Source: Micromonospora_G sp044901685 (GTDB lineage: Bacteria; Actinomycetota; Actinomycetes; Mycobacteriales; Micromonosporaceae). From it: a DNA stretch of 64,000 nt. The DNA lies in assembly GCF_044901685.1 (NCBI RefSeq), contig NZ_JBJDPS010000010.1:1-64000 (forward strand). The letters run 5' to 3'. Each line of letters opens with the position of its first letter. Positions within the stretch are counted from its first letter, which is position 1. The translations under genes were made by a program, and so were the position numbers. Under the pieces are notes generated by a model that was given only the letters and a program-made list of their open reading frames with translations, was not told the origin of the DNA and did not search any database. This document shows positions 50,735-59,847 of the stretch, one piece after another.

Positions 50735-52858
50735 TTAGGCGGGCAGGGTCCAGCGTTGGTTGGCCGCGCCGAGGCAGTCCCACAGGTGTACGTCCTGGCC
50801 GTCGGCCGAGCTGTTGTTCGACACGTCCAGGCACTTGCCGGAGGTGGCGTTGCGCAGCGAGCTGTCGGCGGCGTTCAGGGTCCAGTTCTGCGCCCCGGTG
50901 CCGTTGCAGGTCCAGAGCTGGATCTTGGTGCCGTTGACGGTGCCGCTGCCCGAGACGTCCAGGCACTTGCCCAGCGCCCGCAGGGTCTGACCCTGCCGGG
51001 TCCAGCTCTGCCTCGGCGTACCGTTGCAGGTGTTGATCTGGATCTGGGTGCCGTCGGCGGTGCCGCCGCCGTCGACCTCGAGGCACTTGTTGGCCAGGCC
51101 GACGACCGGGCCGGTGCCCGGGGTCGGGCCGGGGCCGCCACCGCCTCGGACCAGGGTGAGGTCGTCGACGTCGAACAGGCCGGTGCCGCTGCCGGTGAAG
51201 GTCAGGTACAGGTTCTGGTTGCCGCTCGGCACGTTGGCCAGGTTGGTGGTGACGTCGGCGAAGGTGTTCCAGCCGCCGGTGTTCGGCACCGTGACCGTGC
51301 CGAGGACCGGGCCGGTGGTGGAACCGGTACGAACCTGGATGGCACCGCCGGCACCGCCGGAGACGACCCGGGAGCGGAACGAGGTGACCCCGGTCAGGTC
51401 CAGCCCGTTGTACGCGGCCCAGTCGCCGTTGTCGATGTAGCCGATGGTCGAGCCGCCGTTGGCGCCGGTCTTGCCGACCACCTGCACGCCGCCGGTGGAG
51501 TTGAACGCCTCGGCCTGGACGGTGGTGTTGCCGGTCGGCGGCTGGGTGCCGAGTTCCTTGATCCGCACGTTGCGGAACGACACGTCGTCGCCGGTCCCGT
51601 GGTTCTGCAGGCCGATGTAGCCGGCGAGCGACCGGACCGGGTTGGTGTTGGTGAAGTCGTTGATCTGTACGCCGTTGAGGTAGATCCGCAGCCGCTCACC
51701 CTCGACCAGCAGCTCGTAGTTGTTCCACTCCCCCGGCGGGTTGAGCGCCGCGTCCCGGGCCGCGATGTCGGCCGACTTGAAGGTGTAGACCGCGCCGGTG
51801 GTCCGGTCGGCCGCGTCGGTGGCGTCGATCTGGATCTCGTAGCCGTTGTCCACCGCCGACCAGGGGTCGGTCGAGGACGGGAAGCCGATGAAGATGCCGG
51901 AGTTGTCGTCGCCGTCCATCTTCCAGTCCAGCTTCAACGAGTACGACGAGAACTGCTTCGCGCTGTACCAGTACAGTCCCATGCCGCCGACCGAGGTGAG
52001 GGTGGCGTCGGTGTTGGTGAAGTTGCCCGGACCCGCCTGCGACCAGCCGGTGGTGGAGCCGTTGTAGAGGGTGGTGTAGCCGGTCTCGGGGCGGCAGTCG
52101 GCCTTGGTCCGGCCGGCCGCGTACCGGATGCCGCCGAGCAGGTGCGCCCGGAACGCCGGCTCCGCGTACGTCGACTGGGTGTGCCCGGCGCCGGTGTAGA
52201 ACGACCGTCCGCCCTCGTACGCCTTGCACCAGGAGTGCGGGTGGTCGGCGCCCATCCCGCCGCCGGAGTAGGACGACTCGTCGAGCGTGGCCAGCACCCG
52301 GGCGGTGGAGCGGACGTTGGTCCGGTAGTTGTACCACTCGTCGGTGCGGGTCCAGGTCTGCGGCAGGGTGGCGGTGGCGGCCGTGGCCCGGTTCTCCACC
52401 TTGACGTTGGCCTGCTGGATCGCCGGGTGCGAGGCGAACCAGGCGCCGACCAGGTTGCCGTAGAACGGCCAGTCGTACTCGGTGTCGGCGGCGGCGTGCA
52501 CGCCGACGTACCCCTTGCCGCTGCGGATGTAGGACTCGAAGGCGGTCTGCTGGGCGGCGTTGAGCGCGTCGCCGGTGGTGTTGAGGAAGACCACCACCTC
52601 GTACTGGGCCAGGTTCGCGGTGGTGAAGGCGTTGGCGTCCTCGGTGGCGGTGACGGTGAAGCTGTTCGCCGCGCCGAGGTCGCGGATCGCCTGGGTGCCG
52701 ACCGCGATCGAGTCGTGCCGGAAGCCGGCCGTCTTGGAGAAGACCAGGACGTCGTACGGGGCGTCGGCGGCGCTGGCCGGGGTGGCGGGGGTGGTACAGG
52801 CGATGACGGCGAGTGCCGCCAAAGCCGTACCGAGGACGGGACGCAGCAGTCTGCGCAT
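50735..52858 (-). CDS. Secreted ThuA + DUF1080 + CBM6 + ricin-B lectin protein
   Basis: 707 residues. Signal ALAALAVIAC may be a lipobox (VIAC), otherwise cleavage at PASA. ThuA domain (about 35-250): VLVFSKTAGFRHDSI, GKGYVGVHAAADTEYDWPFY, MGADHPHSWCKAYEGGRSFYT (in parts). DUF1080/3-keto-disaccharide hydrolase domain (about 265-450): TTLYNGSTTGWSQ, DDNSGIFIGFP, VDNGYEIQIDAT, GEWNNYELLVEGERLRIYLNG. CBM6 (about 460-580), then two to three ricin-B repeats (KCLDVSGSGTVNGTKIQLWTC, NQRWTLPA). DUF1080 proteins are linked to hydrolysis of 3-keto-glycosides, here on polymers bound by the lectins. Confidence 0.88.
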   Translation of the reverse strand: MRRLLRPVLGTALAALAVIACTTPATPASAADAPYDVLVFSKTAGFRHDSIAVGTQAIRDLGAANSFTVTATEDANAFTTANLAQYEVVVFLNTTGDALNAAQQTAFESYIRSGKGYVGVHAAADTEYDWPFYGNLVGAWFASHPAIQQANVKVENRATAATATLPQTWTRTDEWYNYRTNVRSTARVLATLDESSYSGGGMGADHPHSWCKAYEGGRSFYTGAGHTQSTYAEPAFRAHLLGGIRYAAGRTKADCRPETGYTTLYNGSTTGWSQAGPGNFTNTDATLTSVGGMGLYWYSAKQFSSYSLKLDWKMDGDDNSGIFIGFPSSTDPWSAVDNGYEIQIDATDAADRTTGAVYTFKSADIAARDAALNPPGEWNNYELLVEGERLRIYLNGVQINDFTNTNPVRSLAGYIGLQNHGTGDDVSFRNVRIKELGTQPPTGNTTVQAEAFNSTGGVQVVGKTGANGGSTIGYIDNGDWAAYNGLDLTGVTSFRSRVVSGGAGGAIQVRTGSTTGPVLGTVTVPNTGGWNTFADVTTNLANVPSGNQNLYLTFTGSGTGLFDVDDLTLVRGGGGPGPTPGTGPVVGLANKCLEVDGGGTADGTQIQINTCNGTPRQSWTRQGQTLRALGKCLDVSGSGTVNGTKIQLWTCNGTGAQNWTLNAADSSLRNATSGKCLDVSNNSSADGQDVHLWDCLGAANQRWTLPA

Positions 52859-52881
52859 GGGTGCTCTCCCTAGGGCGAGTT

Positions 52882-52929
52882 AGGAAGGGCCCCTTCCTAT
52901 ACAGAAAGCGATAAGAAGGGGCCCTTCCT
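52882..52929. terminator. Imperfect GGGCCCC-type hairpin element
   Basis: Arms AGGAAGGGCCCCTTC (52882-52896) and GAAGGGGCCCTTCCT (52915-52929), 15 bp, loop 18 nt. It sits 18 bp after the 3' end of the dehydrogenase gene and just before the ThuA/DUF1080 start (52858), separating the two genes. Confidence 0.78.
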
Positions 52930-52946
52930 TACATTGGGGGGTGCGG

Positions 52947-55814
52947 TTACGGGAGGGTCCACTTCTGGTTGGCGGCGGTGGTGATGCAGTCCCAGAGGTG
53001 TACGTCCTGGCCGTCGGCGGAGCTGTTGTTCGACACGTCCAGGCACTTGCCCGTGGTGGGGTTGCGCAGGGTGCTGTCGGCCTGCGGGACCCAGTTCTGC
53101 GCCCCGGTGGCGTTGCAGGTCCAGAGCTGGATCTTCGTGCCGTTGGTGGCGGCGCCACCGGAGATGTCCAGGCACTTGCCGAGCGCCCGCAGGGTCTGGC
53201 CGTTCACGGTCCAGGTCTGGCGGGGCGTACCGGCGCAGGTGTTGATCTGGATCTGGGTGCCGTCGGCGGTCCCGCCGCCGTCGACCTCCAGGCACTTGCC
53301 GGCCAGGCCCCTGATCGGGCCGGTGCCGCCGCCACCACCGCCGGTGCCGGTGGTGAAGGTGAAGGCGTCCAGGTCGTAGAGCGCCCCGGTGCCGGTGCCG
53401 GCGAAGGTCAGGTAGAGCGTGGTGGTGCCGGCCGGCGGGTTGCTGATGGTCCCGGTGACGTTGGTGAAGGTCTCCCAGCCGCCGGTGACCGGTACGGTCG
53501 CCGAGCCGAGCACGGTGCCGGTGGCCGATCCGGCCCGGACCTGGAGGGTGCCACCGCTGCCGGCCGAGGAGACCCGGGCGGTGAACGAGGTGGCGTTCGC
53601 CAGCCGGTACGGCTCGAACGCGATCCAGTCGCCGTTGTTGATGTCACCGACGGTCCGGCCACCCTCGGCCGGGGTCTTGGTGAAGGTGTTGACCCCGGAG
53701 GAGGTCTTGAAGTGCTCCGCCTGCCGGCGCTTGGGCTGGAGGATGTGCTGGGTGTGGGTGGTCAGCCCGCCGTTGTCGGTGTACTCGGCGTCGAAGATCG
53801 GGAAGATGTTCGCCGCCTCGTCGTGCTCACCGTCGGTCGGGATGGTGATGGTGCCGGTGCAGCCGTTGGCCGAGGTGATCTGGTGGCCGTGGGTGTCGTG
53901 GCCGAGCACGTACGTCATCTTGACCCGCGAGCAGTCGATCGTCCCGTCCTCCGGGTCGGTCACCGTGATCTGGAACGGGACCGCGTCGCCGAAGGAGACC
54001 AGTTGCCCGTTGGCCGGGGCGCTGATGGTCACCGTCGGGGCGGTGTTGCCGACGCTGATGATCACGCTCGCGCTGCCGGTGGCGCCGGCCGGGTCCCGTA
54101 CGGTCAGGGTCGCGGTGTAGGTGCCGTTGGCGGTGTACGTCTTGGTCGGGTTGGCCGCCGTGGAGGTGGTGCCGTCGCCGAACGCCCAGGAGTACGTCAA
54201 CGCGCTCCCCTCGGGGTCGGACGAGCCGGCCGAGGAGAACGTGACCGCGAGCGGGGCCGCGCCGGAGGTGCGGTTGGCCGAGGCGACCGCGGTCGGTGCC
54301 CGGTTGCCGCCGGCGATGTAGTCGAACCGGTAGAGCGCCGAGTTGGCGTCGCCGTTGAAGTAGCCGGTGCCGTAGTCGAGCACGTAGAGCGCGCCGTCCG
54401 GGCCGAAGGCCATGTCCATGACCTGCTTGCCGACCCAGGGGAAGGTGTCGATCGTGCCGACCGAGCCGTCGGTGTTGACGTGGATCGGCTTGATCCAGCC
54501 CCGGCCCAGCTCACCGGCGAAGAACTGCCCCTCGAAGGACTGCGGGAACTTGGTGGTGGAGGGGTTGGACGCGCTGTAGCGGTAGACCGGGCCGCCCATC
54601 GGCGACTCGGAGCCGCCGCCGAACTCCGGCGGGGTGCCGGCGTCACCGGCGTACCGGATCCAGGCCGGGCGGGCCGGCGGCAGGGTGGTCTGGCCGGTGT
54701 TGCGGAAGGAGTTGTTGGTCGGGCCGCCGGTGCAGTTGTACTTGGCGTTGCCGGGCCCGTCCGGGAAGGTCCACTCGTTGTACGTCTCGCTGGTGGTGTT
54801 CGTGCCGGTGCAGTACGGCCAGCCGTAGTTGCCGGGCGAGGTGACCCGGTTGAACTCGACCTGGCCGCTCGGTCCCCGGTTGGCGTTGGTGGAGCCGGCG
54901 TCCGGCCCGTAGTCGCCGACGTAGACGTGGCCGGTGGTCTTGTCGACGCTCATCCGGAACGGGTTGCGGAAGCCCATCGCGTAGATCTCGGGCCGGGTGT
55001 TCGCGGTGCCCGGGGCGAAGAGGTTGCCGGCCGGGATGGAGTACGTCCCGTTCGCGTTCACCTTGATCCGCAGGATCTTGCCGCGCAGGTCGTTGGTGTT
55101 GCCGGCGGAGCGCTGGGCGTCGTACACCGGGTTGCGGTTGGTCCGCTCGTCGATCGGCGAGTAGCCGGCGGAGTCGAACGGGTTGGAGTCGTCACCGGTG
55201 GAGAGGTAGAGGTTGCCTGCGGCGTCGAAGTCGATGTCGCCGCCGACGTGGCAGCACATGCCCCGGTCGGCCGCGACGTCGAGCACGTTGACCTGGCTCG
55301 CCATGTTCAGCGTCCAGTTCGCGTTGACGGTGAACCGGGACAGCCGGTTGACGCCCTGCCAGGCGGTCCAGCTCGTGCCGGTGGCGGGGGCGTCGCCGGC
55401 CGGGGTGGAGAGCGGCGGGGCGTAGTAGAGGTAGATGAACCGGTTGGTGGCGAAGCCCGGGTCGACCCCGACGCCCTGGAGCCCCTCCTCGTCGTGGGTG
55501 TAGACCGGCAGGGTGCCGACCACGGCGGTGGTGCCGTTGGCGTCCGTACGTCGCAGCGTGCCGTTACGCGCGGTGTGCAGGACCGAGCGGTCCGGCAGCA
55601 CGGCGATGGTCATCGGCTCGCCGACCTCGGCCTCGCCCCGGGCCAGGGTGACCTGCTGGAAGTCGGCCGCGCTGATCGGGTGGGCCTGTGCCGGGGCGGC
55701 GGTGGTCGCGGTGGTGGTGACCACGGTGGTGAGGGTCGCGGCGACGAGCAGCAGGGCTGAGCCCGCTGACTGCCAGCGCCCGGGTCGGATTCTTGCTGTG
55801 TCCGATATGGACAT
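52947..55814 (-). CDS. Secreted PQQ-type sugar dehydrogenase with PKD, CBM6 and ricin-B domains
   Basis: 955 residues from ATG 55814. Signal peptide to about AQAHP. Glucose/sorbosone dehydrogenase propeller (about 50-480): EEGLQGVGVDPGF, CCHVGGDIDFDAAGNLYLST, DLRGKILRIKVN, EIYAMGFRNPFRMSVD, GNYGWPYC. A PKD domain (FGDGTTSTAANPTKTYTANG), a beta-sandwich, CBM6 (AEHFKTSSGVNTFTKTPAEGG) and ricin-B repeats nearly identical to those of the downstream ThuA/DUF1080 protein follow. Probably oxidises sugar residues at the polymer surface. A 16-bp palindrome lies 243 bp upstream. Confidence 0.88.
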   Translation of the reverse strand: MSISDTARIRPGRWQSAGSALLLVAATLTTVVTTTATTAAPAQAHPISAADFQQVTLARGEAEVGEPMTIAVLPDRSVLHTARNGTLRRTDANGTTAVVGTLPVYTHDEEGLQGVGVDPGFATNRFIYLYYAPPLSTPAGDAPATGTSWTAWQGVNRLSRFTVNANWTLNMASQVNVLDVAADRGMCCHVGGDIDFDAAGNLYLSTGDDSNPFDSAGYSPIDERTNRNPVYDAQRSAGNTNDLRGKILRIKVNANGTYSIPAGNLFAPGTANTRPEIYAMGFRNPFRMSVDKTTGHVYVGDYGPDAGSTNANRGPSGQVEFNRVTSPGNYGWPYCTGTNTTSETYNEWTFPDGPGNAKYNCTGGPTNNSFRNTGQTTLPPARPAWIRYAGDAGTPPEFGGGSESPMGGPVYRYSASNPSTTKFPQSFEGQFFAGELGRGWIKPIHVNTDGSVGTIDTFPWVGKQVMDMAFGPDGALYVLDYGTGYFNGDANSALYRFDYIAGGNRAPTAVASANRTSGAAPLAVTFSSAGSSDPEGSALTYSWAFGDGTTSTAANPTKTYTANGTYTATLTVRDPAGATGSASVIISVGNTAPTVTISAPANGQLVSFGDAVPFQITVTDPEDGTIDCSRVKMTYVLGHDTHGHQITSANGCTGTITIPTDGEHDEAANIFPIFDAEYTDNGGLTTHTQHILQPKRRQAEHFKTSSGVNTFTKTPAEGGRTVGDINNGDWIAFEPYRLANATSFTARVSSAGSGGTLQVRAGSATGTVLGSATVPVTGGWETFTNVTGTISNPPAGTTTLYLTFAGTGTGALYDLDAFTFTTGTGGGGGGTGPIRGLAGKCLEVDGGGTADGTQIQINTCAGTPRQTWTVNGQTLRALGKCLDISGGAATNGTKIQLWTCNATGAQNWVPQADSTLRNPTTGKCLDVSNNSSADGQDVHLWDCITTAANQKWTLP

Positions 55815-56174
55815 AGGGGTGACTTCCCTTCCTGAGCAGTTGACTGCCAGGCAGGGCGCGCGCCGTCGCGCCGGATGCCGTAGCCGGTTGAACCCGACCC
55901 GGAGGGATGCCACTCCCGCCGGGTGGTGACCCGTTCGGCGCCATGCGCCTGACGGTCCACCGGTCGATGGGCTAACCGCGCCGCCGGTTACATCGACGTA
56001 ACAACCTCGTGTTCAGGGTGACACTAATTTCTATGTGTAGATGTGTCCATAGCTTCTTGGTTCCGGAACCAAACTTTTGCTCAGTTGAAGAAAAGTTCGC
56101 GTCAGCGTCGCCGGCCGATCGCCGTGAGTGCCGACGCCGCGACAACGCCGCCGTCCGACACCCACCCCGGCGGC
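55815..56174. other. Intergenic region upstream of the dehydrogenase gene
   Basis: 360 bp. Contains GGAAG for ATG 55814, an AT-richer stretch (56020-56095) likely to hold the promoter, the inverted repeat GTTAC-ATCGAC-GTAAC (about 55988-56003) and the palindrome at 56057-56072. No gene seen. Confidence 0.55.
56057..56072. promoter_or_regulatory. 16-bp perfect palindrome, probable LacI-type operator
   Basis: TTGGTTCC-GGAACCAA with a central CG, the symmetry typical of LacI/GalR operators. It lies in the AT-richer region upstream of the lectin-dehydrogenase gene, so it may control sugar-responsive expression. No LacI gene is in the window. Confidence 0.5.
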
Positions 56175-57242
56175 TCAGTGCCGGCGGTCGGTCGCCTCGG
56201 CGGCCAGCGCCGCCAGTTGCGCCTTCGCCTGCGGTGCCACCGGCGCGTCCACCAGGGCCGCGAGCGCCGCGTCCGTACGCACCCTGATCATCTGCTCGAT
56301 CCGGTCCAGGGTGCCGGTGTCGAGGATGATGCCGCGCAGCTCGGCCGCCCCGTCCGGATCCAGGTCCGGGTTGCCGAACAGCTCCTTCAGCCGCAGCGCC
56401 TGCTCCCGGTCCGCACTGCCCCGGGCCAACGCCATCATCACCGTCGGCTTGCCCTCCCGCAAATCGTCCAGCACCGACTTGCCGGTCACCGCCGGGTCGC
56501 CGAAGACCCCGAGCACGTCGTCGCGGAGCTGGAACGCGTCGCCGAGCGGGTCACCGAAGGCGGCGAACGCGGCCAGCAGCTCCGGACCGGCACCGGCCAG
56601 CGCCGCGCCGATCTGCAACGGCCGGGTCACCGTGTAGCGGGCGCCCTTCATCCGGATCACCGTCAGCGCGCTCGCCACCGACCCGTCCCCGACCCCGGAG
56701 ACCAGGTCCAGGTACTGCCCGGCGATCACCTCGGTACGCATGTTCGCGAACACGCCGTAGCCCTGGTGCACCTGGTCGGCGCTGAGCCCGCACTCGTGGA
56801 ACATCTGGTCCGCCCAGGCGGCGCAGAGGTCACCGCAGAGCAGCGCGGTGCTGCGCCCGTACGAGGCCGGGTCGCCGCGCCAGGACGAGCGGGTGTGCAG
56901 GTCGGCGAAGAGCCGGTGCACCGACGGCTCACCCCGGCGCCGGTCACTGCCGTCCATGATGTCGTCGTGGATCAGCGCGAACGCGTGGAACAGCTCCAGC
57001 GCCGCCGAGGCGACCACGATCGGGGTGTCGTCCAGCCCGCCCGCCCCGCGCCAGCCCCAGTAGCAGAACATCGGCCGCAGCCGCTTCCCGCCGGCCAGCA
57101 CGAACCGGTGCAGGGTGGTGAAGACGCCGCGCGGCGCCCCGTCCGGCCAGTCCGGGTCCTGCCGCTCCAGGAACGCCGAGAGTTGGGCGTCGAACCGCTT
57201 CCGCAACTCCGCCGCGTCGGTCAGCGGCGCGGTCGCGGTCAC
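56175..57242 (-). CDS. Polyprenyl diphosphate synthase (trans-type)
   Basis: 355 residues. First aspartate-rich motif HDDIMDGSDRRRGEPS, chain-length region LELFHAFALI, second motif LRDDVLGVFGDP, and GGKRLRPMFCYWG for the pyrophosphate contact; the length matches short-chain (FPP/GGPP) synthases of actinobacteria. GTG 57242 overlaps the stop of the EboF-like gene by 4 bp, so it is the last gene of the ebo-like operon. It should supply the prenyl donor for the UbiA-type transferase upstream. Confidence 0.92.
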   Translation of the reverse strand: MTATAPLTDAAELRKRFDAQLSAFLERQDPDWPDGAPRGVFTTLHRFVLAGGKRLRPMFCYWGWRGAGGLDDTPIVVASAALELFHAFALIHDDIMDGSDRRRGEPSVHRLFADLHTRSSWRGDPASYGRSTALLCGDLCAAWADQMFHECGLSADQVHQGYGVFANMRTEVIAGQYLDLVSGVGDGSVASALTVIRMKGARYTVTRPLQIGAALAGAGPELLAAFAAFGDPLGDAFQLRDDVLGVFGDPAVTGKSVLDDLREGKPTVMMALARGSADREQALRLKELFGNPDLDPDGAAELRGIILDTGTLDRIEQMIRVRTDAALAALVDAPVAPQAKAQLAALAAEATDRRH

Positions 57243-58633
57243 GACCGCTCCCGCGAGCCGATGCCGGCGAGTTCCAGCAACAGCCCCTTGACCTCGGTCG
57301 CGGCCACCTTGTCCCGGGCGGCGTCCGAGGCGGAGCAGAGCAGCACCGGGCCGTCGGCGGGGTCGGCCGGCAACCGGCCGTGCGAGCCGCGTACCGCCCG
57401 CGCCCCGGCGTCCAGCCCGACCACGCTCATCAGGTATCGCATGCCCATCTTCTTGCGCGCCAGCGCCACCCCCGCCCGCCGCTTCGCCGCGCCCGGCGCC
57501 TCCGGGTCGAAGAAGAGTTCGGCCGGGTCGTAACCGGGCTTGCGGTGGATCTCCACCAACCGGGCGAAGTCCGGCGCCGCCGCGTCGTCCAGCCAGTAGT
57601 AGTACGTGAACCAGGCGTCCGGCTCGGCCACCAGCACCAACTCACCCGCCCGCTCGTGGTCGAGCCCGTACCGGGCCTTGCCCTCGGCGTCGAGCACCTC
57701 GGCCACCCCGGGCAGGGCGGCGCAGAGCTTGGCCACCTCGGCCACGTCGGCCGGGTCCTTCACGTACACGTGGGCGATCTGGTGGTCGGCGACCGCGAAC
57801 GCCCGCGACGTCCACGGGTCGAGGTACTCCATCCCGTCCTGGGTGTATACCCGGAGCAGCCCCTCGCGGCGGAGCAGCCGGTTCACGTCCACCGGACGGT
57901 TCGCGTCGGTGATGCCGTACTCCGAGAGCACCACCACCGTGGCGTTGCGCGCCCGCGCCGCGTCGAGCAGCGGGCCGAGCACCCCGTCCAGCTTCGCCGC
58001 GGCGGCCACCGCCTCGGCCGAACCCGGCCCGAACCGTTGCAGGTCGTAGTCCAGGTGCGGCACGTAGACCAGGGTCAGGTCCGGGTCGTGGGTCGCCATC
58101 ACCTGCTGCGCCGCCTGGCAGATCCAGCGCGACGAGGGCAGCCCGGCACCCGGCCCCCAGTAGGTGAAGAGCGGGAAGCCGCCGAGCTTCGAGGTGAGTT
58201 CGTCGTGCAGCTCCGGCGGGTCGGTGTAGCAGTCCGGCTCCTTGCGCCCGTCCGCGTAGTAGATCGGCCGGGGCGTGACCGTCCAGTTGACGTCCGCGCC
58301 CATCGCGTACCACCAGCAGATGTTCGCCACGGTGTAGTCCGGCCGCTCCTTCCGGGCCGCCTGCCACACCTTCTCCCCACCCATCAGCGCGTGGTGCTGG
58401 CGCCAGAGGAACACCTCGCCCAGGTCGCGGAAGTACCAGCCGTTGCCGACGATGCCGTGCTCGCTCGGCGGCGCACCGGTGAGGAAGGTGGCCTGCGCCG
58501 AGCAGGTGACCGCGGGCAGCACCGTGCCCAGCTCCGCCTCGAACCCGGTCTCGGCCACGGCGCGCAGCCGGGGCATGTGGGCGAGCAGTCGGGGGGTCAA
58601 CCCGACCACGTTGATCACTACCAGCGGTGCCAT
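57239..58633 (-). CDS. eboF: EboF-like type I phosphodiesterase/nucleotide pyrophosphatase
   Basis: 464 residues from ATG 58633, GGAGAG upstream. Alkaline-phosphatase superfamily: VVINVVGLTPRLL, the Thr nucleophile in LPAVTCSAQATFLTG, GIVGNGWYFRD, YVPHLDYDLQRFGP, SEYGITDANRPVDVNRLLRREG (in parts) and AVADHQIAHVYV for the metal site. In known ebo clusters this protein is one of the last genes. It may hydrolyse a phosphodiester or pyrophosphate intermediate. No signal peptide visible. Confidence 0.88.
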   Translation of the reverse strand: MAPLVVINVVGLTPRLLAHMPRLRAVAETGFEAELGTVLPAVTCSAQATFLTGAPPSEHGIVGNGWYFRDLGEVFLWRQHHALMGGEKVWQAARKERPDYTVANICWWYAMGADVNWTVTPRPIYYADGRKEPDCYTDPPELHDELTSKLGGFPLFTYWGPGAGLPSSRWICQAAQQVMATHDPDLTLVYVPHLDYDLQRFGPGSAEAVAAAAKLDGVLGPLLDAARARNATVVVLSEYGITDANRPVDVNRLLRREGLLRVYTQDGMEYLDPWTSRAFAVADHQIAHVYVKDPADVAEVAKLCAALPGVAEVLDAEGKARYGLDHERAGELVLVAEPDAWFTYYYWLDDAAAPDFARLVEIHRKPGYDPAELFFDPEAPGAAKRRAGVALARKKMGMRYLMSVVGLDAGARAVRGSHGRLPADPADGPVLLCSASDAARDKVAATEVKGLLLELAGIGSRERS

Positions 58634-58656
58634 GTTCTCTCCTGCCATGAGCCCGG

Positions 58657-59847
58657 TCACGCCGTCACCGGGGCGGAAACGGGGGTCAGGCCGAGGTCGA
58701 CCAGCTCGTCACGGGCGAACGCCAGTTCGGCCGCGATCCCGCCGACCAGCTCGGCGTCCGAGTTCGGCCGCCGGGTCGCCGGCAGAACCCCCCAGGTGTA
58801 CGTCTCGACGTCGAAGTGGTCACAGCCGGCGCGCTCGCCACCGAGCAGTTCGCCCAGGGCGCCCCGGAGCACCGGGGTGGTGGCCCGCAGCGGCGGCTCC
58901 GGGTCGGCGTGCAGCGGCACGTGGTAGTGCACCCGCCAGGCGCCGGGCAGCTCACCGGTGAGCGCCTCGTCGAGGTCGTCGGTGGCGTGTGCCGGATCGG
59001 CCGGATCGGCCGCTCCGGCGCAGCCGCTGCCCCGGGTCTGGTGCAGGAAGCGCGGCTCGACGTACCCGCCGAGCTGCTCGGCGGCGGCCACCGGGTCGTC
59101 CGCCTGGAGCGCGGCCGACACCTGCACCTTCACCACCGGCAGTCCGGCCCGGCGCAGCTTCGCCAGCGCCTCGGCCGGCTCCTCCCAGGCGCAGGCGAGG
59201 TGGGCCAGGTCCAGGCAGACACCGAGCCGGTCGGTGTCCACCCGGGAGAGCTGCTCGACGGCCTGCGCGGTGCTCTCCACCACGCAACCGGGCTCCGGCT
59301 CGAACCCGACCCGGACCGCCCGGCCGGTCTGCCAGGCGATCGAGGCCAGGCCGGCGGCGAGCTGTTCCAACGTACGGGCGGCGGCACCGGCCTGGGCCGG
59401 GGTCCACGGCGTACGCCAGGCCAGCGGCAGGGTGGAGATGGAACCCCGGGCGGCGTCGTCGGGAAGCAGGTCGACCAGCACCCGGGCCAGGTCGAGGGTG
59501 TACTCCAGCCGCTCCGGCGCGGTCCAGTCCGGGTGGTAGACGCCCAGCTTCACCACCGGCGCCTGGAACGACCGGTACGGGAAGCCGTTGAGCGTCACCA
59601 CCTCCAGCCCGCGCGCGTCCAGTTCGGTACGCAGCCGGCGGCGCAGTGCCGGATCGGCGGCGAGTCCGGCGGCGACCGGTGCGGCCAGCCAGAGCCCCAG
59701 GCCGAGTACGTCGGCGTCGAGCCGGCGCCGGATCGGCTCGGCGAAGGTGTCGAGCTGGCTGATCACCCCGGCCAGGTCCTCGGCCGGGTGCACGTTCGTG
59801 CAGTAGCTCAGGTGGACGGTCTGCCCGTCCGGATGTCGCAACCGCAT
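58657..59847 (-). CDS. eboE: EboE-like metabolite-traffic protein (TIM barrel)
   Basis: 396 residues. LSYCTNVHPAEDLAGVISQL, VVTLNGFPYRSFQAPVVK, SISTLPLAWRTPW, VRVGFEPEPGCVVES, VCLDLAHLACAWEEP and HYHVPLHADPEPPL follow EboE, a protein with an epimerase/isomerase barrel called a metabolite traffic protein in annotations. The ATG overlaps the TatD-like gene's stop by 1 nt (TGATG). Confidence 0.9.
   Translation of the reverse strand: MRLRHPDGQTVHLSYCTNVHPAEDLAGVISQLDTFAEPIRRRLDADVLGLGLWLAAPVAAGLAADPALRRRLRTELDARGLEVVTLNGFPYRSFQAPVVKLGVYHPDWTAPERLEYTLDLARVLVDLLPDDAARGSISTLPLAWRTPWTPAQAGAAARTLEQLAAGLASIAWQTGRAVRVGFEPEPGCVVESTAQAVEQLSRVDTDRLGVCLDLAHLACAWEEPAEALAKLRRAGLPVVKVQVSAALQADDPVAAAEQLGGYVEPRFLHQTRGSGCAGAADPADPAHATDDLDEALTGELPGAWRVHYHVPLHADPEPPLRATTPVLRGALGELLGGERAGCDHFDVETYTWGVLPATRRPNSDAELVGGIAAELAFARDELVDLGLTPVSAPVTA

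Noticed and set aside
50671..52929. GGGCCCC elements as insertion-sequence ends
   Set aside because: No transposase between or near them and no target duplication; hairpin/terminator role fits better.
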